Below, piece by piece: positions 53,724-63,500 of a stretch of DNA of 64,000 nucleotides; the first letter of the stretch is position 1; each line of letters opens with the position of its first letter. Source of the stretch: an uncultured Flavobacteriales bacterium. GTDB taxonomy: Bacteria; Bacteroidota; Bacteroidia; Flavobacteriales_D; Crocinitomicaceae. The stretch spans positions 796,435 through 860,434 of the forward strand of contig CALSTG010000001.1 in the NCBI GenBank assembly GCA_943789205.1, given 5' to 3'. The notes under the pieces were generated by a model. The model did no database searches, was not told where the DNA came from, and saw only the letters and a program-made list of their open reading frames with translations. The position numbers and the translations under genes are program-made.

Positions 53724-54605
53724 TTAAGCATTCAAAGCTTCCGCTCCACCAACAATCTCTAAAATTTCATTAGTAATTGCCGCCTGACGTGCTTTGTTGT
53801 AGCTCAATTTAAGCTCTTTTTGAAGTTCACTAGCATTATCTGTAGCCTTGTGCATTGCTGTCATTCTCGCGCCATGCTCTGCAGCATTAGAATCCAAAAT
53901 AGCCTTAAAAAGTTGAACTTTCAAAGACTTAGGGATTAAGTCCTCGATGATTTCTTCTTTCGATGGCTCAAAAATATAATCACCCGTAGCTGAGTTCTCT
54001 GTTTCAGATTCTGGAGCTTGAATAGGCAAGAATTGTTCTGTCTCTACCTTTTGAGTAGCGGCATTAACAAATCGATTGTACACAACATATATTCTGTTGA
54101 AAGCACCCGACTTGTATAGTTCCATTAGCTCAGTAGCTACCTCTGAGATGTTATCGAAGGTAAGATCGGCATACACATCTTCACGCGCGGTCAAATATTC
54201 ATTTGTATAGAATCTTTCAGATCGCTTGTAGGCATCTCTGATTTTCTTTCCAAGGCAAAGTACATGAACATCGTCTGAATTGTTGAATTCAGTTGAAATA
54301 GTTTCTTTGATGCTTTTGACAATATTATTGTTAAATCCACCGCACAAACCTCTGTTAGAAGTTATTCCAACAATTAGTGTTTTCCCTGCTTCTCTATCTT
54401 CTGAAAAAGCATTTTCAGATAAATCTAAAGTGGCACTTAAATTTGTAAGTATCTCTTTCAACTTTACAGCATACGGTCTCATTTGAACTATTGCATCCTG
54501 AGCTCTTTTTAATTTTGCCGCAGAAACCATTTTCATTGCAGAGGTAATCTGCATTGTAGATCCAACGGATGAAATTCTATTTCGTATCTCTTTTAAGTTT
54601 GCCAT
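53724..54605 (-). CDS. atpG: ATP synthase F1 subunit gamma
   Basis: This is the central rotating shaft of F1. The 293-residue protein has the conserved N-terminal helix (MANLKEIRNRISSVGSTMQITSAMKMVSAAKL) and the C-terminal helix (SAEHGARMTAMHKATDNASE, YNKARQAAITNEILEIVGGAEAL). A medium-length insertion rich in acidic residues (QAPESETENSATGDYIFEPSKEE) lies in the middle, as is common in this phylum. It is the last gene of the atp operon, 31 bases after atpA. Confidence 0.97.
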   Translation of the reverse strand: MANLKEIRNRISSVGSTMQITSAMKMVSAAKLKRAQDAIVQMRPYAVKLKEILTNLSATLDLSENAFSEDREAGKTLIVGITSNRGLCGGFNNNIVKSIKETISTEFNNSDDVHVLCLGKKIRDAYKRSERFYTNEYLTAREDVYADLTFDNISEVATELMELYKSGAFNRIYVVYNRFVNAATQKVETEQFLPIQAPESETENSATGDYIFEPSKEEIIEDLIPKSLKVQLFKAILDSNAAEHGARMTAMHKATDNASELQKELKLSYNKARQAAITNEILEIVGGAEALNA

Positions 54606-54636
54606 CGATAACTTTTTTGTGAGCTAAGCTAGATTC

Positions 54637-56211
54637 TTAATATTTACTTGCAAGTTCTTTAGCCACTTTTCCAAGCACTGCTGTATTCTCGTCTGTATAT
54701 TTACCTGACTTTAAAGATGCCATTACATCAGCATGCTTTGCCTCAAGGAAATCTAGATATTCATTCTCGAATTCTTTCACCTTATTGATTGGAACATTTT
54801 GGATTAACCCTTTTGTACCAACATAAATGATAGCAATTTGTCTTTCAACAGTAAACGGATCACCTTCTTTTTGCTTCAAAATCTCAACGTTACGAGCCCC
54901 TTTATCTAAAACAGATTTAGTAGCGGCATCAAGGTCTGAACCAAACTTTGCAAAGGCTTCAAGCTCTCTGTATTGCGCTTGGTCAAGTTTTAAAGTACCA
55001 GCAACCTTTTTCATCGATTTAATCTGTGCAGAACCTCCAACACGTGATACAGAAATACCAACGTTAATAGCTGGTCGAATACCCGAGTTAAACAAATCTG
55101 ACTCCAAGAAAATTTGACCATCCGTAATAGAAATCACATTGGTTGGAATGTATGCCGAGACATCACCTGCTTGCGTTTCAATAATCGGCAGTGCCGTTAG
55201 CGAACCACCTCCTTTAACTTTAGATTTTAAAGATTCAGGAAGGTCATTCATTTCTTTTGCTATCGTATCATCAGAAATAACTTTTGCAGCTCTCTCTAAT
55301 AATCTCGAGTGAAGGTAAAATACATCACCTGGATATGCTTCACGACCCGGAGGTCTTCTTAAAAGAAGCGATACTTCACGGTATGCAACCGCTTGTTTAG
55401 ATAAATCATCATAAATAATCAAACCTGGTCTACCAGTATCTCTAAAATATTCTCCAATTGCTGCTCCCGTCATTGGTGCATAAAATTGCATTGGAGCCGC
55501 ATCTGACGCATTTGCCGCAACAATCGTTGTATATGCCATTGCTCCTGCATCCTCTAATTTCTTAACAATCCCCGCTACTGTTGACCCTTTCTGACCAATA
55601 GCCACATATATACAATATACAGGCTCGCCTCTATCGTAAAATTCTTTTTGATTGATAATCGTGTCAATAGCAACGGTAGTCTTACCTGTTTGACGGTCAC
55701 CAATAATAAGTTCTCTTTGTCCTCTTCCAATTGGAATCATTGAATCAACAGCTTTAATTCCTGTTTGAAGTGGTTCGTTTACCGGCTGACGAAAGATTAC
55801 ACCAGGAGCCTTTCTTTCAATCGGCATATTGTGTAATTCACCTTCAATAGGACCTTTTCCGTCAATAGGAAGACCTAAGGTATTAACGACACGTCCAACG
55901 ATGCCTTCTCCTACCTCAACAGAAGCAATTTTACCAAGACGACGAACGGTATCACCTTCCTTAACACTTGATGACTTACCTAAAAGTACAGCACCTACAT
56001 TGTCTTCCTCAAGGTTTAATGCAATACCTTGCATTCCGCCATCAAATTCAATCAATTCTCCGTACTGAACACCTGTTAGTCCGTAAATTCTCGCAATACC
56101 ATCTCCAACTTGCAGTACAGTTCCTACTTCTTGCAATTCTGCCTCAGAGCGAAAGCCCGAAAGCTGCTCTCTCAAAATTGCTGAAACCTCTGCTGGTTTA
56201 ATATCTGCCAT
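54637..56211 (-). CDS. atpA: ATP synthase F1 subunit alpha
   Basis: This is the non-catalytic nucleotide-binding subunit of F1. The 524 residues contain Walker A (GDRQTGKT), [29 protein letters not shown] and [11 protein letters not shown], all standard landmarks. A 19-base gap separates it from atpH upstream. The beta subunit gene atpD is not in this window, in line with the split ATP synthase operons of Bacteroidota. Confidence 0.98.
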   Translation of the reverse strand: MADIKPAEVSAILREQLSGFRSEAELQEVGTVLQVGDGIARIYGLTGVQYGELIEFDGGMQGIALNLEEDNVGAVLLGKSSSVKEGDTVRRLGKIASVEVGEGIVGRVVNTLGLPIDGKGPIEGELHNMPIERKAPGVIFRQPVNEPLQTGIKAVDSMIPIGRGQRELIIGDRQTGKTTVAIDTIINQKEFYDRGEPVYCIYVAIGQKGSTVAGIVKKLEDAGAMAYTTIVAANASDAAPMQFYAPMTGAAIGEYFRDTGRPGLIIYDDLSKQAVAYREVSLLLRRPPGREAYPGDVFYLHSRLLERAAKVISDDTIAKEMNDLPESLKSKVKGGGSLTALPIIETQAGDVSAYIPTNVISITDGQIFLESDLFNSGIRPAINVGISVSRVGGSAQIKSMKKVAGTLKLDQAQYRELEAFAKFGSDLDAATKSVLDKGARNVEILKQKEGDPFTVERQIAIIYVGTKGLIQNVPINKVKEFENEYLDFLEAKHADVMASLKSGKYTDENTAVLGKVAKELASKY

Positions 56212-56230
56212 GTTATTTGTTTTTTAAAAA

Positions 56231-56764
56231 TTAATTAGCCAATTCTATTTTCATTCTATTCAGTTGTGAGGCTATTGACGCGTCTATTTGCTTGTCTTCC
56301 ATTCTCACAACAAACCCTCCTATTAATGCAGGATCTACCTCTTCTGTCACTTCGAATGCTCCATCTACATGAGACTTAAGTTTTTCTAAGATCTGGTTAA
56401 GGGTTTGTTTTTCGAGCTTTACCGCACTCGTAACAGAAATCGGTACGATTCCATTTTGCTTTTTTAGTAAGCTCACAAAAGCACTTGCAATCTCTGTAAG
56501 AAGATATTCTCTTTTGTTTTTAGTAATCAATTCAATGAAAGACATTGTAAGCTCCGTAAATTCTGGGAACAACACCTTTAAAATCGAAATCTTTTTATCC
56601 GTCTTAATCACAGGAGAATTTAAGAAGACTTGGAAATCACCCGTATCTTTACCTGCTTCAACAATGCGTTCCATGTCAGAAGCAACTTGATCCACAGCAT
56701 TTGTTTCTGAGGACAATTCTAGGATTGCTTTAGCATATCGAATCGCTGATTTAGTTGATCTCAT
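56231..56764 (-). CDS. atpH: ATP synthase F1 subunit delta
   Basis: This 177-residue stator subunit links F1 to the b subunits. The helical N-terminal domain (IRYAKAILELSSETNAVDQV, FLNSPVIKTDKKISILKVLF) and the C-terminal DPALIGGFVVRMEDKQIDASIASQLNRMK signature are visible. It lies between atpF (2-base gap) and atpA in the usual order. Confidence 0.96.
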   Translation of the reverse strand: MRSTKSAIRYAKAILELSSETNAVDQVASDMERIVEAGKDTGDFQVFLNSPVIKTDKKISILKVLFPEFTELTMSFIELITKNKREYLLTEIASAFVSLLKKQNGIVPISVTSAVKLEKQTLNQILEKLKSHVDGAFEVTEEVDPALIGGFVVRMEDKQIDASIASQLNRMKIELAN

Positions 56765-56766
56765 GT

Positions 56767-57261
56767 TTAGTTCATGTTTATATCTGATGCCAAATTGTTG
56801 GCAAGCGCTTTCTGCTTTTCATCAGATGATAATTCTGTTCTTATGACTTTCTCTGCTATCTCCAAAGACAAAGCTGCAACGTGCGTTTTAAGTTCTGCCA
56901 TTGCCACTGCTTTTTCAGATCTTATTGAATCTCGTGCAGCATCAACTATTTTCTGAGCTTCTTCTTTCGACTTTTCTTTTGCAGCCTCAATCATTCCATT
57001 TGAAGTCTGTTTTGCGTCTTTAAGAATTTCATCTCGCTCCGCTTTTGCTGCTTTCAGGATTTGGTCGTTTTCTGCTTTTAAGGTCTTCATTTCCTCACGC
57101 GTCTTTTCTGCGAGCTCAAGCGCCTCTGCAATACTGTTCCCTCTTTCGTTCACAGCATTTAAAATTGGCTTCCATGCAAACTTCGCCAAAAGGAAAAGAA
57201 GTGAACAGAAAACTATTCCTGTCCAAAATAACAATCCAAAATCTGGTAATACTAAATCCAT
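56767..57261 (-). CDS. atpF: ATP synthase Fo subunit b
   Basis: This is the peripheral stalk subunit. I use the ATG at 57261 (MDLVLPDFGLLFWTGIVF), giving 164 residues, since the longer frame starts with a TTG. One N-terminal membrane segment (residues ~9-26) is followed by a long charged amphipathic helix (ALELAEKTREEMKTLKAEN and on) that dimerises and reaches F1. It is followed by atpH after 2 bases. Confidence 0.95.
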   Translation of the reverse strand: MDLVLPDFGLLFWTGIVFCSLLFLLAKFAWKPILNAVNERGNSIAEALELAEKTREEMKTLKAENDQILKAAKAERDEILKDAKQTSNGMIEAAKEKSKEEAQKIVDAARDSIRSEKAVAMAELKTHVAALSLEIAEKVIRTELSSDEKQKALANNLASDINMN

Positions 57262-57327
57262 TTCTTTTAATTTAAATTTTAAAAATTCTGCCGCTACCAA
57301 CCGTAGCAGCAGAATTCATTCTAATTA

Positions 57328-57555
<228 letters not shown>

Positions 57556-57569
57556 TTAAAAATTACTAA

Positions 57570-58670
57570 TTAATGGTGCGCATCTTCAACGGCGGCACCG
57601 ATAAACAAAGCTGACAACATTGCGAATAAATACGCCTGAAGTGCAGCTACTAACAATTCCAACACTGAAATAAATAAAGCCATAGGAACGGAAAGTGCAC
57701 CCCATGCTACGTTTTTATTTATGAAAATGATGGATATTAATGCAAGAATGATAATATGACCTGCCGTTATATTGGCAAACAAACGAATCATCAATGCAAA
57801 GGGTTTTGTAAAGATTCCTACGATCTCAATTGGAATCATAATCGGCAATAAGGCTTTAGGTACTCCCGGAGGTGCAAAGATATGACCCCAATAATTCTTG
57901 TTTCCGTTAACTAAAATAATAATCAACGTTAAACAAGCTAAAAAGAAGGTCACAGATATGTTTCCTGTCAAGTTTGCACTTCCAGGGAAAATAGGAATCA
58001 AACCTAACAAGTTATTGATCCAAATAAAAAAGAAGATCGTGAGTAAGAATGGGACAAATTTCTTGTACTTCTTCTCATTTATATTTGCCTTGGCTATGTC
58101 GTCTTGAACAAATAAAATCAAAGGCTCCATAAACTTGGCAATACCTCGTGGAGCGACTGCTCCATTATTTTTGTAAAAACGGGCACAAGAAAACATTATT
58201 ATGAACACAAGAAAAGAACCAATAAATAAGGACGTCACATTCTTTGTAATCGAAAAATCCAATGGTTTAACATTACCATGGACATGGCCCTCCTCAAAAT
58301 GAAGCGCTCCATGGGCATCTAATTGATAGATTTTTTCGTGAAACATACCAAAACCTTCTGCTGGGCCAACACCTTTGTAGTAATGATTTTCGCCTTCATG
58401 CACTAGCTCTCCGTGGTACAGGTGTGAAGAAGAGAACGTTTTAATACCATCTTCTGTCTTGAGAATTACTGGTAAATAAATGGATGTTCCACCGTGCTCT
58501 GGGCCCCACAAGTGCCACTCATGGGCATCTTTTACGTGATGCATTATCATCTCGCTTACATCGAACTCTTTTTCTTCATGACCTCCAGCCTCATGCTCAT
58601 TTGCAATTGATACAAATGAAGACATTGAAAAAACCAATGAGATTATAAAATATGTTAGTGCTTTTTTCAC
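57570..58670 (-). CDS. atpB: ATP synthase Fo subunit a with periplasmic N-terminal extension
   Basis: This is the membrane stator subunit that forms the proton channel. At 366 residues it is much longer than the E. coli protein (271). A signal-peptide-like start and a His/Glu-rich extension of about 130 residues (NEHEAGGHEEKEFDV, HHVKDAHEWHLWGPEHGG) precede the usual membrane part. The essential arginine is in FALMIRLFANITAGH. The start is GTG at 58670 (MKKALTYFIISLVF); no upstream ATG fits. Such extensions are usual in Bacteroidota. It is the first gene of the operon and has a good promoter. Confidence 0.96.
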   Translation of the reverse strand: MKKALTYFIISLVFSMSSFVSIANEHEAGGHEEKEFDVSEMIMHHVKDAHEWHLWGPEHGGTSIYLPVILKTEDGIKTFSSSHLYHGELVHEGENHYYKGVGPAEGFGMFHEKIYQLDAHGALHFEEGHVHGNVKPLDFSITKNVTSLFIGSFLVFIIMFSCARFYKNNGAVAPRGIAKFMEPLILFVQDDIAKANINEKKYKKFVPFLLTIFFFIWINNLLGLIPIFPGSANLTGNISVTFFLACLTLIIILVNGNKNYWGHIFAPPGVPKALLPIMIPIEIVGIFTKPFALMIRLFANITAGHIIILALISIIFINKNVAWGALSVPMALFISVLELLVAALQAYLFAMLSALFIGAAVEDAHH

Positions 58671-58699
58671 GTTAAAAATGTCTTTTCAAAAATTTTGTG

Positions 58700-58729
58700 C
58701 AAAGGTAACTAAACTTTTAAAAGAAACAA
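58700..58729 (-). promoter_or_regulatory. Bacteroidota-type promoter of the atp operon
   Basis: On the minus strand, TTG (complement of 58727-58729) and TACCTTTG (complement of 58700-58707) are 19 bases apart. The leader to the GTG start at 58670 would be about 25 bases. Confidence 0.7.
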
Positions 58730-58758
58730 TACAATTAAGTGAAGATTTAAAGGGACAA

Positions 58759-59292
58759 TCAGGACCGAAATCTCTTATAAATTCGTACCGCAATCATGAG
58801 GCCAATTCCAACTGTAAAGAAACCCACTGTTCCATACACCCAATTCAAGGTGCTTTTAAGTACTACCAAGAACACTATGACCACTAAAAACAAGGTTGCA
58901 AGTTCATTCCAAAGCCTGAGATGTGTACTTGTCCAGGACAATATTCCTCCTTGAATTCCATGCATGATTTTTTGCGTAAAAAAATGATAAACTATTAATA
59001 AAGCAACAAATAAAAGCTTTAAATGCATCCACGGCTGGGACAAATAATACTCATGATTCAAAACGAGCATCCAGATACCGAAAAGAACCGTCAAATACAT
59101 TGATGGTGTAGTTATAATCCACCAAAGTTTATTTTCCATTATTGTGAATTGTTTAGAGAGAATCAACTTCTCTTCTTCAGATGCCATTTGTGCCTCCTTG
59201 TGATAGATAAACAAACGAACCATGTAAAACAACCCTGCAAACCAACAGACCACGAAAATGATGTGTAACGATTTAACGATGTCAAAACTCAT
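58759..59292 (-). CDS. hemJ: Protoporphyrinogen IX oxidase HemJ
   Basis: HemJ oxidises protoporphyrinogen IX to protoporphyrin IX in heme synthesis at the inner membrane. The 177-residue protein (ATG at 59292, MSFDIVKSLHIIFVVCWFAG) has four or five membrane helices, the conserved histidine in SLHIIFV and the C-terminal LRLWNELATL motif of the UPF0093/HemJ family. A longer frame adds nine residues upstream (59319), but the -7 element at 59297-59304 lies inside it, favouring the shorter form. Its stop lies ~52 bases from the atp promoter region on the same strand. Confidence 0.9.
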   Translation of the reverse strand: MSFDIVKSLHIIFVVCWFAGLFYMVRLFIYHKEAQMASEEEKLILSKQFTIMENKLWWIITTPSMYLTVLFGIWMLVLNHEYYLSQPWMHLKLLFVALLIVYHFFTQKIMHGIQGGILSWTSTHLRLWNELATLFLVVIVFLVVLKSTLNWVYGTVGFFTVGIGLMIAVRIYKRFRS

Positions 59293-59296
59293 TTTA

Positions 59297-59304
59297 CAAA
59301 AATA
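59297..59304 (-). promoter_or_regulatory. -7 element four bases before the hemJ ATG
   Basis: On the minus strand TATTTTTG is followed by TAAA and then ATG AGT. Transcription would start at the start codon. I see no -33 TTG at the usual distance. Confidence 0.4.
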
Positions 59305-59379
59305 CATTTTAATGTCCATTTGTCCTTGTCTTGCTTTTTAAGTTTATTGGCATTAATATTGTTTCATTGATTGACCAGC

Positions 59380-60186
59380 ATGAAGTATTTGAGTTTTCTT
59401 CTTTTTATTATTCCGTTTAGTCTTTTAAGTCAATATAAACTACTTTCAACTGAAGGGCAATACCAAGGAGACAAATTATTTATAAAAAACCCAAAACAAA
59501 TTGACGGTTTTGGTTATTGTATCATAAAGGTTACTGTCAATGGAGATGTGCTTCCTGCATCCATTCAATCCCCTAATTTCGAAGTTGACTTCAGTCTTTT
59601 TAATCTCGAAGTTGGTGATGATGTTTTTGTCGTCATAGAGCATTTTGAAGGCTGTAAGCCTCGTTTTTTAAACCCGCAAATACTCCTTCCTGAAAGCACT
59701 TTTGAAATAAATGAAATAAGTATGACAAATGGTGCAATATTAGAGTGGACGACAACTAAGGAAACAGGGATACTTGATTATGATGTTGAGCAATACAAAT
59801 GGAACAATTGGGTCAGTGTAGGTCAAGTTAGAGGAAGAGGAGGGAGCGCTTTAAATAAGTATTCATTCAAAGTCCCACTTCATTCTGGATTAAATAAATT
59901 TAGAGTAAGTCAAAAAGACAACTCAGGGGAAAAAAGAATTTCAAATGAAGTTACACAAGAATCGAAAATCTTGGAATTCAGCATGTCTCCGACAAGCGTT
60001 AGAGATGATATCTTTTTCTACTCAAATGGAAAAAGACAAAAAACAAGATATGAGGTTTTTGATGCATTCGGTAATATTTTGAAAGTAGGGTTTTCTGATA
60101 AAGTAGATTGCCGAAACATCGTTAATGGTATTTATTACATGAATTTCGATAATAAAACTGAGAAATTTTTAAAAGCGGGAGAATGA
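59380..60186 (+). CDS. Secreted protein with a degenerate T9SS-like C-terminus
   Basis: I do not recognise this 268-residue protein. I use the ATG at 59380 (MKYLSFLLFIIPFSLLSQ), which makes a clean signal peptide; a TTG three codons earlier is unlikely. The middle contains a fibronectin-like stretch (GAILEWTTTKETGILDYDVEQYKWNNWVSVGQVRG). The last ~65 residues (FSMSPTSVRDDIFFYS, YEVFDAFGNILKVGF, NGIYYMNFDNKTEKFLKAGE) follow the pattern of a T9SS type A sorting domain, but with poor conservation. Its stop overlaps the epimerase ATG (ATGA), so the two are translationally coupled. Confidence 0.72.
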   Translation: MKYLSFLLFIIPFSLLSQYKLLSTEGQYQGDKLFIKNPKQIDGFGYCIIKVTVNGDVLPASIQSPNFEVDFSLFNLEVGDDVFVVIEHFEGCKPRFLNPQILLPESTFEINEISMTNGAILEWTTTKETGILDYDVEQYKWNNWVSVGQVRGRGGSALNKYSFKVPLHSGLNKFRVSQKDNSGEKRISNEVTQESKILEFSMSPTSVRDDIFFYSNGKRQKTRYEVFDAFGNILKVGFSDKVDCRNIVNGIYYMNFDNKTEKFLKAGE

Positions 60187-60587
60187 TAAAAAAAATAGAG
60201 CATCTGGGCATTGCAGTAGAATCCATTGAAAAGTCATTAGCTGTATTTGAAAAGCTTTTAAATCAAAAAATGTATAAAACAGAGGTGGTGACCTCTGAGG
60301 CTGTTAAAACTGCATTTATTACGCTTGGTGAATCAAAAATAGAGCTCCTAGAAGCAACAGACCCATCTTCTTCTATCGCAAAATTCCTGCATAAAAATAG
60401 AGAAGGCTTCCATCATTTAGCTCTTGATGTAGATGATATTGAATTTGAAATTGCACGTCTCAAAAAGGAAGGGTTCGTATTGATACATGAACAACCCAAA
60501 AATGGTGCGGACAATAAAAAAATAGCCTTCTTGCATCCAAAATCTACAAATGGGATGCTTATTGAGTTGTGTGAGGAACTAGTTTAA
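60183..60587 (+). CDS. mce: Methylmalonyl-CoA epimerase
   Basis: This cytoplasmic enzyme interconverts the R and S forms of methylmalonyl-CoA in propionate metabolism. The 134-residue protein has the VOC (glyoxalase) fold, with metal ligands visible as histidine in KIEHLGIAV (residue ~7), histidine in GFHHLALDV (~80) and glutamate in GMLIELCEE (~130). It overlaps the preceding secreted-protein gene by four bases, an odd pairing, and its stop codon overlaps the convergent cyclase gene stop by four bases. No mutase genes are in the window. Confidence 0.93.
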   Translation: MIKKIEHLGIAVESIEKSLAVFEKLLNQKMYKTEVVTSEAVKTAFITLGESKIELLEATDPSSSIAKFLHKNREGFHHLALDVDDIEFEIARLKKEGFVLIHEQPKNGADNKKIAFLHPKSTNGMLIELCEELV

Positions 60588-63500
60588 TCAGCATATTCAT
60601 TTTTCTCAAGGCGTTTTTGAACCACCTTCAGGTTTTCTTTTTTCTTTTTTCGTCTTGACTTGATAGAGGTTTTTGTGAAATACTTATGTTTCTTTAAAAA
60701 TGACACTTGGATTTTATCCCATTCACGATCACTTTCAATTTTTTTCATTCCCCGCAGCTCTAATCTTAAACGATTGGAAATTTCCTCAAAGTCATCTCTT
60801 CCCAAATAATCCAAATCAGCATCGCAGATAATCTCCTGCAATTTATTTATTGGTCGATGGGGAATTTCAGTCACATGAATCAGCTCAACAATTGTCTTAA
60901 TATGCTGTTCTGTATATCCGTAATTTGGCAGCCATTCTGCAGCCATCTCAGCGCCAATACTTTCATTATTTTCATATTGCTTAACGAAACCTGCATCGTG
61001 TAAAATCGCTGCTGTTTTCAATAAAAACAAACCCTCGTCTGTAACACCCTCAGACAAGGCAATACTTTCAACTGCCTGCACAACATCAATAGAATGATGA
61101 ACAGAGTGATAAAGTAATTTTTCAGACAATCCTTTCTTCAAATAATCCAAAACAAAATGCTCTGTTTTGTAATATTTAATTGAACTAAAATGATGGAGCT
61201 GTACAATTTCACTAAACTTTTCATTTGGAAATAACCCTTCTCCTTTTTCAGACAATTCAGGTTTAATCTTCAAAACTGAATACATGTCGACTTCTAAACC
61301 ACCCTTAATGGTTACTTTTCCTTTATGAACACACTCGAAATAAGGCTCGATGAAGGTAAACGTAGTTCCCGAAATAGTAACTTCGCCCGAAGCGCCATAT
61401 TTCTCCATTTGTTGAGCTTGATTCACCGTTGGGCCCCAAATATCATATGCCAACTTCAAGTCTCCAATAATTCCGGCGACTAAAGGTCCTGTATGAATTC
61501 CTAAACGAAGCTCCCAATAGTCACTATGATTTGCTATTGCATCAAACTTGAGTTTGGACATATAATCCTGAATCTGTAATGCAGCGATACAAGCATTCAT
61601 TGGATTGATTGAGTTTTCAATTGGAATTCCACCCGCACACATATATGCATCCCCAATCGTTTTAATTTTTTCTAAATCATTATTTTGAATGATTTCATCA
61701 AATCTTCTAAATAAAACGTCTAAGCGCTTGACAAGCCTGCTTGGTCGCATTCGTTTAGAAATGTTTGTAAAGCCAACAACATCGGTAAACATTACTGATA
61801 CTCGATCAAAAGCATTTGCGTCTACCTTTCCTTTTACCTTCAATTCACGAACCACCTCCTCCGGAAGCGCATTTGCAAGCCAACGCTCAGCATTGTCTTT
61901 TTCCTTCTGTAATAATTCTTGCTGACGAACGACATTGTTCTTTTCTAGTTCTAGCTGCTTACTCTGTTCTTCGATTCGAGTTTTCTGATTGCTTATTTCT
62001 CTTGTTCTTTCGGTTACTTTAATCTCAAGTTTTACCTGCTCTCTCCGTTCAGATTCTATTCTACGCTTAAAAAAAAGAAAAACAAAAATTGAAATAATCA
62101 ATGCCATAATAGTCCAAAACCACCAGGTTCCCCAATATGGCGGAAGAATAGACACTTCTAAAGTTTTAGGACGAGAGCTCCATTGACCTTCTCCAAGTTT
62201 TGCGTAAATCTTTAAGGTATATTGTCCAGGAGATAATGAATTAAATGTTATTTCATGGTTATTTTCAATATAACGCTCATTTGAACCAGATCCTATAAGT
62301 TCGTATTTGAATTGTGTCAATTCCGGATTAGACAAATCGCTTGTTTGAAAACGAATGGTAAAGCTTCGATTGGTATAGGGGAGTTCTATAGCATTTGTCT
62401 TGGCAATTGGCATTGTTAAAGGAGAACCTTTATCACCAGGTTTCAACCAAGCTCCATTTAATTTGAACTTTGTAATGATTACCTCTTGATCTGTATCTGC
62501 AATATTTAAGGCATCAGGCCGAAATACATTATAACCATAAATAGAACCAAAATACAGCTCTCCATTCGAGGAGCTAAAAAAGGCATTAGAATTAAATTCA
62601 TTACTAACCAACCCATGTACTTCTAAATAGGAACTTATCTCTTTAGATTTAGGATTATAGGAAGCAATCCCTTTATTTGTACTTACCCATATTCTATTGC
62701 CATCATTCAAAATCCCATAAATAATATTGTTTGGGAGTCCTGATTTTTTATTCACCTTCTGAATCTCACTTGTTTGAAGGTTCACATATAACATCCCCGA
62801 ACCATAAGTCCCTAGATATAGATTCCCTGCTGAATCATCGCACAATACAGTTGCATAATCTTTACAAGATTTTTGAATCTCAGCATTGATTGGGTGCGGC
62901 TGGATTTTATAATTCCCCGATGCTGTTTTAACGAGTAGGTTAATACCCCCGGAACTTGTAGCGAACCATATACGATCTTTTCGGTCTTTGTAGATTACAC
63001 GACAGACTCCTGGAGATAAGGACTCATTTGGCCGATTAATGTTGTGTTCAAATCGTTTCGAATCACCTGTTCTCAAATTATATAAAAAAACAGCTCCTTT
63101 TGTTGCTAAAAGATATTCATCCTGATTCAAACTTTCAATGCCGTATAACCTATTGTATTTTGTTAAAAGAATAGGATTGACATAATTCAACCTCGTATAG
63201 CTAAAATGCGTCTTATCTTTAATATCTAATCTAAAAAGACCATCTTCAAATCCAACAAGAAGCGTCATTGAATCCATGCAATATGAAGAAAGGACATTAA
63301 AGCGCCCTTCTTTTTCTCCGGCTTTTGCCTCTTTGTTCCAACGGTTAAAATGATTGAAAAAACCAGTAGTTCTATCTAGTCTAGAAATCCCAAGGTCTGT
63401 TCCTACAAATAAATATTTCGCACTTGCATCTTCTGAAAAAGCCCAAACATTCGGAGATGGAAGACTTTTGTTAGGATTTGCCCCCGGCCCCACTCCAATA

